Below are positions 1 through 12,026 of a stretch of 64,000 nt of DNA, one piece after another (within the stretch, counting starts at the first letter, position 1; every line of letters starts with the position of its first letter). The notes below the pieces were generated by a model. It made no database searches and had not been told where the DNA came from. It was given only the letters and a program-made list of their open reading frames with translations. A program made the translations under genes and the position numbers. This DNA comes from Plazaster borealis. Lineage: Eukaryota > Echinodermata > Asteroidea > Forcipulatida > Labidiasteridae. The stretch is taken from the NCBI GenBank assembly GCA_021014325.1, contig CM037473.1:25100822-25164821 (forward strand), read 5' to 3'.

Positions 1-771
1 CAGATGCAGTGTACAATGCACCGTTCTTGTAAAAACATGTAGACATTTACAAGGTTTTAGCCAGGATTTGGTAAAAGGGTGTCCAAACTTGCTGGAAATT
101 TAAAAACTTGATAAATACTGTCAGAATTACAATACATTTCATGTAAATAACAGACACCCCTTTGGCTAACAATATGCATATATATAAATACTGCGTAGTA
201 AACTACAAATGAAGCTCCAAATCACACACACAAATTCGCTATCGCTTCGGACTTCTGTACAAATATGGAAATTCCACAATCACTGAAGAAGAACTGTGAA
301 TTTTTGGGAAAATGCCAGGAATGTAAACCTGCATGGAGCAGCATCTATATTTGTAAAAAGAAAAACCAAATGCTTTAAGTGTGCTTTGTCCATTCCATGT
401 CAACCTTTTGACAGCCCAGCGTCCACAAGCTTCATATTCCAGAGTCCGGTATTATTTACAAACAAAATCCTGACTTCAGTTTGTTGAGTAGATTTTCTAT
501 AAGCCTTTATTTGGTGGGCTTTGTTAAAAGTGGACAGTGGCAAAAGCAAACATGCACTTTTAGGAGTCCTTGAGGCTTTGGAAAGGTTTTTTATACTAGG
601 TCATTTTGGATGAGCATAAATGAAGACCACTGTAAAAACGAGCGCCTACACAACCAATCCCCAACCATGCCAATGTACAAATAAGGTCATGGATACATTG
701 AAAACACAAACAATTGGATTAACTGTAATTGGGTTTTGTTTGTTTGTTTTTGGTAATGAGACCAAACCATT

Positions 772-901
772 AGCCTTTTTGAGAAATGGTGGACACTGTA
801 GAGTGCACTGTAGAATTTGGGTGTAACAGACATATTTTACCCAAACCATGAGTATTATAATTATAGTAATGTGTCCACCATATCTCAAAATTCAAAATGG
901 C
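772..901. repeat. Small foldback element (MITE-like), GAGATATGGTGGACAC ends
   Basis: The two ends are inverted copies of each other (AGAAATGGTGGACAC on the left, GTGTCCACCATATCTC on the right) around an AT-rich centre. The same family recurs at 28361-28468. A partial inverted copy follows at 28470-28546 and a left half at about 31022-31062. Confidence 0.7.
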
Positions 902-2689
902 TTATAAATAGAGTTGGAGAAGTTTCCAATTGACAAGTTTGATAGCAAATGTTGACATCAACAAAATATCCTTCCAAAAAAAAAAAAATTAATGAAATCT
1001 TCAGGGGAATTAAATTATACAAAATTGGTTCTTGTTTGTCTCTTCAAATCTGTTATATTCATTTTGCGGTATTACACCATTTTTAGCTGTGTATAGATTT
1101 GTTCTTGAGAACTTGTCTCGCTATTTATTCCACTGCCGCGCAGTAGATTTCGGAATTCAGGAGAACTACTTAATTAGTTCTGAAAAGAATTGTCCTGCTT
1201 ATTAAGTACTACCTGGGGAGGTAGCAAATTGGCTGGGACTAACTACTTTCACTTTTTGTTTAATAGTGGATCGAGGGGACCCTCTTGTTATTAACTTCAC
1301 TGCCGCGGAGTTAGTTATTTATTAATTGGACTTTGCAAGGCTAATTTTAAACAAAACTTTTTTATCTGGATAGACTATACAATTTAGACAAACTGATATT
1401 TTAATTTCAATTTGGGGTTTAATTGAACAAAAAACAAGTTATGTTCCTCAATTAATCACTTCATAACCTGCTTTACTACCCTTGGCAGCTTTTAAATTCT
1501 CAAATATTCTTTTAAAAAAAATTGTCTTTTTGATATCCGTAGGTTGTTTTTGTTACCACTTAAATTTAAAATGAAAATCAATAATTTCAAACAACCTCTC
1601 TGATGCTACATACCAGCAACCAATAGGGGGTAAGCCAACATCAAATACGATCCTTTTCTCAAAATTGAACCACAACCAAGCACAAAGAAACTGAGAGTGC
1701 TATGCTTTCCCAACCTTCAATTCGTCCTGAAATTTTACTGTAACATAAAAGTATACGTTACATTAGCACATACATTGTATATTGTATGTATCATGTAGGC
1801 CTATAGATCATACACCGATTGTGTCATTACCAATTAACATCAAGCCTTCAATGTAATGTCCGGTTCAAAACATGCAACCAAAAGTTGGCAAATGGTTTGC
1901 CATTAAATTAACCTTTTCCTCTTGACCCTGAAACAATAGAACTACAGTTCTACTAACCCAATTTCCTCAAAGTATCGTTCTTGGAATGGGGTAGGGGAAC
2001 AGGTTTACCACTGATTTGTTCAATCTCTCGAAACAACAAACATTGGTGAATTTTGCCAATGATGACGAATCTGATCATTTTGTGAATAACAGTTACATGT
2101 AGTTAGCCTGACACTACAGTCTGACAGTACTAGAAACAACTAACTCAAGTGCAAAAATCTAAACCTCAATTAAGAAAAACATTTTGAACAAGCACCTGTC
2201 ATATCTTTTTCTCTGTGTAAGTAACCAATCAGGTAATGTACATACATGTACAAGATAATGTAGGCATTGGTTGATCTCAAAATTTACAGTTTGTTGATAC
2301 ACCCACTGAAACTGGATAGTCAAGAACATTTTATTTTAAAATAATCTTATTTTGATATTCCTAATCAACAACACTTAGTCAGACGAAGCTTCAAGGATCA
2401 ATTAGGAAAATTAATACCTAGAACTCAGTATTGCTTATAACAGAATCATGCACTTATAACCATGCACTGTGAACTGTGAAGTGAACAGCAGAGTACGGGG
2501 TAGGCCTAGATTTTGAGTGTATTGTATTGGTTCCCCATGAATCCATATTTTGTACAAGATGAATGAAGTACTGTACCACAAATTGTCACCATTACTGTAT
2601 AAAATGAAATACTTATCACGCAGACCGTGAAGAGTTAACAGTACAAAAGTAAAGCAGGATTATCCTTGAATAAGCCATATTTGCGAATT

Positions 2690-3030
2690 AGATTTTACTA
2701 ATGTCTGGTACAATGACTTAGTCAAGCACAAGTTACTGCTTATTTATGAATTCCTCAGACTAATAAGACTCAGCTATGTCACATGATTCGGGGCAAACTT
2801 TTGCATATACACAAGAGGCGATGAACATCCACTGAATGAATGTGTATGGCACAATGGTACCAGGGTTTGCTCATCTGGAGGTTGCCATACAAAAGCTTGC
2901 CCCTTTAGAACCATTTGACATAGCACTTGTCTATAGTCTGAGGAATTCAAACTTTAAAGCGATAACTTGTGACTAATCAAGTCCAAGAATACTTGGACTT
3001 GAATGCTTGTTACGTCTGGTACAAGACTAT
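2690..3030. repeat. Imperfect foldback element
   Basis: GAATTCCTCAGAC near 2749 is matched by GTCTGAGGAATTC near 2935. Outside these, AAGTTACTGCTT and AAGCGATAACTT extend the inverted symmetry. No coding potential. Confidence 0.55.
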
Positions 3031-3493
3031 GCAATATGGTGTATTGGTTGAATGCCTTCTTATAAGAATCCCCCCTTGGAGAAAATGGTCCAAGCTTTTA
3101 TATGATACACCTCCTGGCGTCTGAAAGTACACACCCCAATGAGCAAACCACTCTCCAGCCGCAGCGAGTGGTGTCCATAATAATACCAAACTATCAAAAT
3201 ATTAATTTCCATCTATACAAAGCCAATTTTGTAGGTAATATTACACTGTTTAGTTTGGTTGAATGGGTTTTCTAGCGGATATTAACACCATATGAGTGGT
3301 GGTTTTGGTCACGCTTGGGGTTAAGAGACAGGTATCAGTTATCAATCATCTATGGGTGGAATATGAATTTTGTCTTCCATGAAATGAAATCTTTGTTCCT
3401 GTGATCTGTGGTGATCTTTAGATTGCAATCTGTCTGTTTTAGCAGTCAGCACGCTAGTCTGTTTGTCAGTCAGGGTTTTTGTCTGTCTTCATT

Positions 3494-3704
3494 CAGAGCC
3501 GCTTATAAAGAGAGTTGCAACAACTTGTGATTAGAAGCCATTTTTCGGTCCAAAAAATGCATACATATGGTGCCAGGCCACACTGCATGACACATTGAGT
3601 TCACTGAGCTGCGTTTGTACCAAAAATGGTGTCTAGCAACTACATGTTTGGATCAAAGAAAACTGATCCCGCCATGTTGCAACTCTCTCAATACACAGAT
3701 CTGT
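3494..3704. repeat. MITE-like element, AGAGAGTTGC(A/G)AC termini
   Basis: Left end CAGAGCC..AGAGAGTTGCAAC and right end GTTGCAACTCTCT..CACAGATCTG are inverted. The same element recurs at 11533-11780, about 180 bp before the nAChR gene A start codon. Confidence 0.75.
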
Positions 3705-3980
3705 CTTCATCTTTAGGCTATTTACTAACAACCACATTGTTCAATGGCAAAAACTTGTTCTTTAGATTGTACATCAACATTCATGCGTAACAAATTACAC
3801 ATAAAGAGCTTGAAAACTAAAGCCATACACAAAAGAATGTCTTGAAATAAACAAAATTTCACATTTTAAAACCTGTTTTTGTTTAAATTGTCTGAATACA
3901 ATTAACAACAGGTTTATCAATAACAGTAGACTGTATTATTTTTCAAAGAACATGAAAAGTGAAAATAAGTTTGGACTCAC

Positions 3981-4961
3981 CCTTTCATGAAGCGAGATGA
4001 GCACTGCATATTCCAGCATGACCTGAGGTGGAGGTTCTTGCTCTTGTTCAGGCGTCTCGGTACTTCCATACCCATCAGATCCACGGCAGAGGGTCTGGTT
4101 CATGTGGTATTGATGCATGGGTTTGGGAAGACGTGAGCGGCTCACTTTTCGAGTTCGTACCGGGACGGCTGGAGCACTGCTCTGTGTATCATTCAAGCTC
4201 GTCAGATCAGGTGAATCTGATCGTTGAGAGTCCATCTCATGGTCAGCATCGGAGCCAGACTCCAGCTCTCGGTCGACGTCTGTGGTGGTGGCAGAGCTGG
4301 TGGGGGAAGCTGGCTCAATTGAAGGCTCTGAATCGGGCTCGGATTGGCTGCTAAACTGCGAGGTCAATGCCATCAAACCGGCATTAATTTCACGTTCAAT
4401 GTCCTCCTCAAACTGCACCAAGAGCGGGACGGGCATCCCCACCTTGCCCCCTCGCCTAGCCACCTCAAGAAGGCACAGAATGAAACTCCTCTCGTTCTTC
4501 CTGAGAACAAGATCATCCGACTCAAAGAGCAGAACATCTTTGATGCTCAGAGAGTGTCGACACCACGAGATGAAGTTACTTATGTTATCCCTCGCATTGA
4601 AAGATCCCTCCTTAGCGTCAACCCTAAATTTGATGTCATTGTCGTTAATAACCATGTCCTTTGTGTTAAGTACATGCGTTTGACGGTACTCGATGGCAAC
4701 CCTTCGCATGTTGTTAGCATGCTGACAGAGGACTGAGCCATTTTCCAGCTTCTCGTAGAAGTTCTCCGGGACGATGTCAATGGCGTAGAGATTATTGAGC
4801 CACTCCGCAAGGTCCTCCACCATAGCATAGAGGTACTCATCCTGTGTCTTGAATGGTTTGATGTTAGTCGCTTCCCATTTGGTCTCGTAGCGGGAGTCGT
4901 AAGGGTCTTCAAAGTCGGGAGTGCGTGAGCCGTCCCGACCAAGACGCTGAAGTGAGTTCAT
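3981..4961 (-). CDS. GAS2-like protein, first coding exon (calponin-homology domain); partial gene
   Basis: This exon encodes the N-terminal 327 residues of a growth-arrest-specific-2-like protein, a family that links actin to microtubules. A calponin-homology domain spans about residues 42-168. It shows the family pattern: MVEDLAEWLNNLY near 47-59, FNARDNISNFISWCR in the middle and DLVLRKNERSFILCLLEVARR near its end. A Ser/Glu/Pro-rich linker and a basic stretch (RTRKVSRSRLPKP) follow. The start is the first ATG of a long open frame. The exon ends at a clean donor (AGG|GTGAGT, intron from 3980), so the 14 codons past it, reaching a stop at 3936, are intronic. The microtubule-binding GAR domain expected downstream was not found at 1-3980, so the gene is incomplete here. 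The CH assignment is strong. Which paralogue (GAS2, GAS2L1, 2 or 3) it is was not resolved. Confidence 0.9.
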
Positions 4962-6734
4962 TCTTCAAAAGTTAAACTCAGAGGAAAACAACGTCCGAAT
5001 CCTGTTGTGTTTGAGTAGGAATTTTTTTTTCTATCAATCTAACTTCAGAACCCAACAACAGGCTTTCCCTTTATCCTTCTTCACAGATATTCCCTTAGAT
5101 GGCTCAAGCACACTTCCTTAAGATTTGTGACATATAGACATTGAATTGATTGGCTTTGTTACTTGGTATAGCGCTTGGTAATTGAAGCTGGCATCTTATT
5201 AACACATAGCTGTCCTCTCATGGTCGAAGACACACATTGATCACATGTAGAACAGTAGACTTACATTACACACATTATCTCTTCAATAATCTCACCTCAT
5301 CAAGCAATGACAAGAAATACCCGTAGAAAATCCAAACATGAGAATGCTATCCAAAAGGCTCTGGTGAAGTTGCCACAACAAAAAGGATTAGATACAGTGC
5401 CAAGGTAGATGAGCAGAAAGCTAATTAGGAGCTGTGTGACCGAAATGTGATGCACACAAACAGAATCAATCGACTGCGACCAACACTCCAATAATGGTGT
5501 TTCATACAGATGCCACCCATGGACCCATAGGGGTGCTCAATGAACGGGTGTTGTTGATCACGGTTTTCTGTGCAGTGTGACGATGCACCTACCAAACAAA
5601 AAGGGTATCCACAAGTGGTCAAGTGGGCACAAACAGGGCATAGAGAACACCCAGTTTGACCCAAAGCTTGTCTTGGCGATCTTTTATCCTAACTTGGAGT
5701 GGTATGTGGAGGGGTTTATGTCAACCCAAACCATGCCATACTATCCACGCAACCTACGGATCAAATACAGTTAACCAATTAATGCCTGAAATCAATATCA
5801 GGTTGATTCCACAACCAAACTGGAGAAAACGGCCTTTCTGTGGAAAAAAAACAAGGGCAGTTACCTTTGTACTCAAATTGATAACTATGATTTGAAGATA
5901 GCATAGTCTGTAAATAAACAAATTGTTTACCACTACCCAAAACTATAGCCATGAGATTATCGGAGTGTTACCAGTTTGAAGTTGAAAGTTCACCAAAAAT
6001 TTAAGTTTGACAAGCCTCTGGAATGCTGTAAGTTGTGTACAAAGTACAAACTTGTGTTCCTTCATTTAAATTCATAGTATGTGTATGATATTTTATGGTA
6101 AAGAAAATAACATTTTATAATAAAACAAACAAAAAAGTTACAAAGAAAGTATTAAATCAAAAAGTTTTGAAATTGTTTTTACTGAGCAGCAAGCAACTTA
6201 CCAAAACAAGAGTACTTTGTAGTCATGCATTTACTATACCTTTCAACATGGAACTATGGTTATCAAACGTTTAAGAATAACAACCTACAGTAGTACAGTG
6301 TACCACTAGACTTGGACAAGAGCATTCAATGAATCAAAAGTATCAAGTTGACAGTAGATTCATGTGGTTTCCAATTGGCAACTTTTCCAAAGAACTTAAA
6401 AGTGATTCCACTCTCATATTTTGAACTTTTAAGGGCGGGGAGTCGGTGATGTCATTAAAAACAGTAAACGATTGGATCCTCATTAGATTTTCCCGACGCC
6501 AAGGTAGGGGTACAGCCCTTCCTAAAAGATAATGTTCACTCCCTGTGACTGCAACTAACATCCTATACCGGGGCACACGCAGTCACCATGGTCAGATTCA
6601 GTACATTTGAATCATCATTCAATGAATCATTAACAAAACAATCTGGAAGGGAACCATATTAGAACAAATTGTATGACTTTGGAGGTTGGAACTTGTTTAC
6701 ATTTCGGTGTTTGGATTTTTGTATATCGAGTTAT

Positions 6735-6850
6735 AACCCACAAGGGAAATTGACTGAGTAACTATTAAATGATTTCGGGTTGAAACAGGGTTGAAGAAAG
6801 AAACTTTGACTAGAGCAGGATTTGAACCAACGATCTCCGGTTAAACGTGC
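6735..6850 (-). mobile_element. Decayed tRNA-derived SINE fragment
   Basis: On the minus strand the block near 6810-6835 reads as a tRNA T-arm/B-box (GGTTCAAATCC). The adjoining CACAAGGGAAATTGACTGAG segment recurs near 38733 and 57600, which marks a dispersed family. Confidence 0.5.
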
Positions 6851-7310
6851 CAGATTTTTTATGCGTACATTAAGGGTAGGGTCATAGATTGAATTTTGTC
6901 AACGACGGTTACCGTAGTGGTTGATGAAAATAGGCCCAGAAGAAAGACTTTGCTTAGGTAGTAATCAACATTCATTTAAAACAAATCATATCAATGATTT
7001 ACGAGGAAAAAGGACAAATCTATCCAATTAATTGGGAATTTGGTTTTAGAACCTGGAAGGGAATCTAAATTACTTCAATTCTATAAAAAAAAGTTCTTGA
7101 GAAGTAAGCTAGCGATCTGGTCTGCTGGCCAAATGCAAGTTAAAACACATTATGAGGATCAGTCAAAATTATCTCCAAGTGGTCCGGCTGGCTAGTTTAA
7201 TGTTGAAAAGCATCCCTATTTCATTAGAAATACGGACAAGTAAAAAAGCTGACAGACTAGTGAGTTGGTCCTGCTGGCCAGTCACTAAAAAAGTAAAGGG
7301 CAAACCCTGT

Positions 7311-7591
7311 AAGCGCGTACGAGGTGGTTAGAGATTAAGAGTTGGTCGGCGTATGAGTTGGTTGGAGTATGATGTACAAGTTGGTCCGAGTATGAGTTGG
7401 TTGGAGTATGAGTTGGTCCGAGTATGAGTTGGTTGGAGTATGAGTTGGTTAGAGTATGAGTTGGTTAGAGTAAGTTGGTCCGAGTATGAGTTGGTTAGAG
7501 TATGAGGTATAAGTTGGTTTGAGTATGAGTTGGTTGGAGTATGAGTTGGTTAGAGTATGAGGTACAAGTTGGTTTGAGTATGAGTTGATTA
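7311..7591. repeat. 16-bp minisatellite, GAGTATGAGTTGGTTG unit
   Basis: Tandem copies of GAGTATGAGTTGGTTG with point variants (GGTCCG, GGTTAG) and longer units containing ATGATGTACAAGTT. The array resumes at 8036-8080 after a 441-bp inserted element. Confidence 0.85.
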
Positions 7592-8032
7592 GGCCAAGTA
7601 ACAAAAGTAACGAGTTTCTCGTCCGGACTTTAACAAAAAAGGAGGCGGCAGGGCTTTACTATTTACTATTTTTTCAATTTTTTTTCTATTTTTTTCCAAG
7701 ATGGCAGCCAAGCTAAATATGGCCGGCCAAGGTATATTTATTCATAGATATTTGTGCTATTTGAGTATACTGATGCAATGTATGACAAAACAAATGATTT
7801 GTATCATTTTAGTCCACTTGCTCAGCAAGTTTCAAAATTCAGAAACGGCTGCTGTTATGCAAAGGTGAAAAAAGAGTCCAGACAAATTTTTTGACAAAAA
7901 TAAACCAAGGATCTTTGGGGTTTTTCTCAAATTTTACTTTTTTTTCTGAATAGTAAATAGTAAAAAAAAGAAGGCGGCGGCCAAAAAGAAGGCGGGCAGG
8001 GACGAGAAACTTGTTACTTTTGTTACTTGGCC
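7592..8032. mobile_element. 441-bp MITE inserted in the minisatellite, TTA target duplication
   Basis: The termini are inverted copies: GGCCAAGTAACAAAAGTAAC on the left and GTTACTTTTGTTACTTGGCC on the right, followed inward by GAGTTTCTCGTCC and GGACGAGAAACTT. TTA flanks both ends (7589-7591 and 8033-8035). Terminal inverted repeats with a 3-bp TTA duplication are typical of PIF/Harbinger-derived MITEs. No transposase is present. Confidence 0.8.
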
Positions 8033-9219
8033 TTAGAGTATGATGTACATGTTGGTTGGAGTATGAGTTGACTTGACTTCAAACCCACCATACCAAACCA
8101 CAGCTACCGGATTCTAAAAAATCAGGAAGGATATCGCACCACGTATTCACATTGACATGGTCTGAATTGACCTTACCAATATACCCTGTACAACAACAAT
8201 CAGGAAATGAGCAAAACCAATCTGAAGTCAATTCATGCCAAAGTCACTGAGCACTCAGTGTTGATACTTTAGTTAATAATACTAATAATAATAATACCTG
8301 TTGATTCTTAGGTTCACAAGTCTTCATTTTTCAAGAACACACATATTGCCGATTAAAGAGACTCAACATTTGATCGTCCCCGCTCGCATCCTTTTTCGAT
8401 GCCGTTTTCTTTTCTTTTTTCTTTATTTTTGTCCCCCAAAAAGACAAATTTATTGCTTAGAACATCTTGGCACCATTCTTTTGACGATTGGTTCAACTTA
8501 CCCATATTTTAGACTTCTAAGTCCTACTCTACAAAGCTAGCAATAAGCCCTATTTAGTAGGCTCTTTCCTCCATAAAAAAAAATAAACACAAAATAAAAA
8601 GCCCCTTAACCTCCTCTTTTTGGAAAACCGGGACGATCAACTGGAACTTGTACATATGCACATTTTTTAATTAGTCTAGAATATTATTAGCCATTTTTGG
8701 ACAATGAATGAAAACTACAATAATTATTATTATTTTATACATACTTCCAAACTGCTCAAACATGATTATTACCTTCCATGTGTATAGAAAAGAAATTATA
8801 TTGTGATACTTAGTGCTTGAGTTTCAAAATTTAGGAGTCTAAATAACACTACAGTCTAGGCCCCTAACACTACAGTTTAGTTTCGATGCGCATTTGACAT
8901 GTTTGAATTCCGCAGGCGCAGGTTTTTTCTTAAAAATAAATAGCAAGGGAAGCTACACCACCGCACACACATTCAATTAATTAAACCAACACTGTGACCA
9001 TTCAAACCAAGAAAGGAATACAATCTCTGTAGTATGTTGAGTAAAAAATAAGGCCAGTATTACCATTTGAAATTCATGATAAACATAGGTGCCACCTCCA
9101 TAAGGTACTTCCACTACCTACACTAGCTCAGCTGTAAGCACACTGTACATACCATACTGTAAACATTGTAAACTTGTAACGTGTTTCTGTGTACGCAATA
9201 AAATCTGAAGTCACCTCAC

Positions 9220-9480
9220 CTTATTCGGATCGTAACCGCCGTTCAAGGCATGTTCCTTACGTTTCTGATGTTGACGTTTCAGCAAACTTGGCCGTGTTCA
9301 TCTTCATATCCTCTCACAAGATGTTCCTCCTTCTCGGCCCGAATTACATGATGAAAATGTGAGCTCTTACGACTTTTACGATACTATTTTAGCGTGAGTT
9401 CTACACCGGCCGTACTGTACTGCATGTGCTTCCTTGCTGCGTGTGTATACACGACTACTATATACTGGCGAAGTGTTTGA
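9220..9480 (-). other. Putative 5' non-coding exon and promoter-proximal region of the GAS2-like gene
   Basis: On the minus strand a good donor (AATAAG|GTGAGGTG) sits at 9219/9218. The DNA before it, about 9220-9480, is richer in GC and CpG than its surroundings and contains no repeat that I recognise. It is 4.3 kb upstream of the CH exon in the right orientation, and a possible acceptor lies near 5002-5003 just before the coding exon. This fits a 5' UTR exon, but the transcription start and both splice choices are inference. Confidence 0.35.
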
Positions 9481-9599
9481 TTAGACTGTCCCTAGACTAG
9501 CTAAACTAGTCCAACGTGAATTGACTACTAACAAGAGAGGGCGGTATACAAAAAACTGCTTCAACCGTTTGCTCGGAATTGTTTGAAATTCCTATCTAC

Positions 9600-9740
9600 C
9601 ATGTGCTGTTATTATGCGATTTTTCTATCATGCCCACCATATAATGCTCTGTTATTTTTTGTTTTGTGATTTTCTAATATGCCCACCATATGCTCTGTTA
9701 TATTTTGTTATGTATTTTTCTGCCATTATGCCCACTAATT
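9600..9740. repeat. Three imperfect tandem copies of a ~60-bp unit
   Basis: The unit contains ATGCCCACCATAT..GCTCTGTTAT..TTTTCT and appears three times with decay. It lies between the GAS2-like promoter region and nAChR gene A. Confidence 0.6.
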
Positions 9741-10154
9741 GCCTAAGCGAATGTTTGATAGCACCCGACCACGGGCAAAATCCATGAAAACGCAAGCGAA
9801 ACAACGTGTAAAGCAATGTGCGAGCGGGGAGATGGTAACGGAAAAATTGCGTTTTTTAAGGGTGAAAAATTCATCAACAGTCTTGGAAACAGTGTTAAAT
9901 CAATAACTGTTCAACCGCTTTCTTGTGTAAACTTTCTCCATGTTTGCAAAACGATAAAAGTAGAAGGAATTATCGTTCGGTATCTCAAAAGACGTTCGTC
10001 ACACACTTTTCGGCCTTGTGCGTGGCACAAGTGCGCGTTTTTTGCGCGAGCGCTAATGACGCATACGGCCTATAGATTTACAACGTACTATTGATTACGC
10101 GGTTGTTTAGTGTGCATACGCGAGCGTACGCAAGACGTGCCGAAGGCGTTCAAG

Positions 10155-10325
10155 GCCGGTGTCCCAGGGAAATCTGTCCCCCTGGAGATTCTGTCCCCAT
10201 ACAGGAAACATGAGCTGAAGGAAGATGATTCAAAAGAGGGCGCTATCAAAAGAAGTTTGTACACAGTTCGCCGTATGGGGGGGGGGGACAGAATCTCCGG
10301 GGACAGATACTCCTGCCACACCGGC
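10155..10325. repeat. Foldback element, CCGGTGTCCCAGGGAAATCT termini
   Basis: The inverted arms carry GAGATTCTGTCCCC and GGGGACAGAATCTC. A diverged copy lies at 56581-56732. The small open frames here are by-products of the element. Confidence 0.75.
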
Positions 10326-10865
10326 CGAAGTTTGTATTAGCTGAGCCTTTGATTATTTCCCGAAAATTAAGTTGGAAAAACGACGTTTTAACAGTTGAAC
10401 CTAAATGCCCAACACTTGTAATCGGCCATGGAATGTTCATGAAGTGTTATCTTAATGTTCAGTTGAAAATGTGATTTTACTGTTCACACATTGGAAATGA
10501 CACGAAAGCTTAGAAAGTGAAAGTCCTGTAGGCCTTAGGCCTATATTTATTTCGTTTACAATTTCTTTACGATTTCCTTCCTCCTAAAATCAGCAAAAGT
10601 CATTCAAACAACTTTTGTACGAATGCGAAATCAGCAGGACAAACTTTACACCACATCGGCCTTTCAGTGCTCATCAGATGTTTGCGAGTGGTGATTTAAT
10701 TAGTTTTACCCAGGTTCTGGTAGATTGTTATAATTACACAGTCTATTAATTGCATGACCCCAAAAACGTTATTATTCAAAAGATTTTGAGGGCCGACGAA
10801 ATGTTAATCAGCTTGGCGCATGAATTTTGGCCTATTTAATGTGGTGCATCCATACGATCTAACCA

Positions 10866-11147
10866 GGGCCCAATTTCATAGCGCTGCTTAACGGTAAGCA
10901 AATTTTCGTGCTAACTGTAGCAGAAAAATTTGCTTAAGCCTTAGCGTATTTCACAGGTTAGCAAGAAAATACGGCAGCCATCTTGCACGTTCACAATGGT
11001 TTTCATTGTTACGTCATTCATTTTCGTGCAGTAAGCACCGGAAGGTTAGCATGCCTTTTCGTGTGCTTACGGTTAGCAGCGCTATGAAATAGAAACTCGT
11101 ACGTAAGCACAGAATCGACTGTTAAGCAGCTCTATGAAATTGGGCCC
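10866..11147. repeat. MITE-like element, GGGCCCAATTTCATAG termini
   Basis: Inverted ends GGGCCCAATTTCATAGCGCT and AGCTCTATGAAATTGGGCCC enclose repeated GGTAAGCA/TTAGCA motifs. Copies of the same family lie at 28547-28797 and 38166-38359. Confidence 0.8.
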
Positions 11148-11532
11148 TGTTCCCACGCCAACCACTTCACACACACTGATTCCAGAAGCCAATAGGAGTT
11201 ACATTGAAGTAGTTTTGTTGTTGTTGTTGGTTCATGCAAGAACTAATCATTAGAATTGCCTAATAACGTTCTTCATAAGACAAGGCCCCCTATTCTCAGA
11301 ATCAAAATTGTTTCCGTTAGTACAAATGCTTTTAGATGGTAAAATAAGTGATTTTTCCCCTTCAAAATGACACACAAACGTTTAGGGTTTAAAGAAGGGG
11401 GAAACCTGGGCGTGCAACTGCTGCACTGCAGCAGGACGCACGCGTGTGTTGCAATGATTTATCAATAGGATTGCGATCGTAGAGCTATTTAGTTATATTG
11501 ACGATAGCTCTATGCTTGCGATATAGGCTTAA

Positions 11533-11780
11533 ACAGAGCTGTGTATCAAGAGAGTTGCGACAACCAGCGATTATAAGCCATTTCCTGTCCCAAAAAATGC
11601 ATGTGCACACATAGGGTGCCAGACTAGACTGCACAATGGTTTTTGCTCATTGATCTCCATTATATTGATAATAGAGATCAATGGTTGTGCTGCATTTGGA
11701 CCGAAAATGGCGTCCAGCAACCACGTGACCAAAGAAAACTGGTCCCTCTATGTCGCAACTCTCTCAATACACAGCTCTGT
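11533..11780. repeat. MITE-like element upstream of nAChR gene A
   Basis: Termini CAGAGCTGTGTAT..AGAGAGTTGCGAC and GTCGCAACTCTCT..ATACACAGCTCTG are inverted. An internal hairpin (TGATCTCCATT..GAGATCA) sits near its centre. It is the second copy of the 3494-3704 family. Confidence 0.8.
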
Positions 11781-11959
11781 GGGCTAAAAGTGGATGTAGC
11801 GCCCTCTGTAGCAACCCTGCAAATAAGTGGTGTGAATAAATAAAGAAAACATAGAGAACTGCGAGATATATTGGACCAGATCAGGCTTGATAATGCCACA
11901 AAACAATCGGGAGACAAATTATTATAAAAGATGAACAGAGACATGACATCTGACGTGTA

Positions 11960-12026
11960 ATGATGGTGCGTTGTGTGTGTGATTACACCTGGGCCGGCCT
12001 GATTGTACTAGCCACTCTGTTTCTCG
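11960..12026 (+). CDS. nAChR A exon 1 (signal peptide)
   Basis: ATG-ATG start, then a hydrophobic run (AGLIVLATLFL) ending CTC G|GTAAGT. It ends in phase 1, like the first exons of the other three genes. Either ATG could be used. Confidence 0.85.

Larger units (their letters stand above)
1..3980 (-). other. Intron (GAS2-like gene) with repeats; no recognisable exon
   Basis: AT-rich DNA downstream of the GAS2-like CH exon. I see no coding exon and no GAR-domain motif. It holds small foldback elements (772-901, about 2690-3030 and 3494-3704) and short simple tracts. Confidence 0.6.
4962..9219 (-). other. Probable intron 1 of the GAS2-like gene, repeat-bearing
   Basis: No exon was recognised between the CH exon and the proposed 5' exon. 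A decayed SINE lies near 6730-6850, with a tRNA-like GGATTTGAACC block reading on the minus strand. The interval also holds the 16-bp minisatellite and the 441-bp MITE. Confidence 0.4.
9481..11959. other. Intergenic spacer between divergent GAS2-like and nAChR A genes
   Basis: No gene recognised. The spacer contains three foldback elements and a short tandem repeat. The two flanking genes are transcribed away from each other. Confidence 0.5.

Noticed and set aside
1..3980. GAR (GAS2) domain exon of the GAS2-like gene
   Set aside because: I looked for the family's conserved RVGEG/MVRVGGGW-type blocks on the minus strand and saw none. The exon is probably beyond the left edge.
10088..10440. 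Overlapping ORFs near 10.1-10.4 kb
   Set aside because: They arise from the CCGGTGTCCC foldback element and change frame across its poly-G run.
11923..11930. TATAAAAG just before nAChR A exon 1
   Set aside because: Only about 30 bp before the ATG, which would leave almost no 5' UTR. More likely part of the AT-rich flank.
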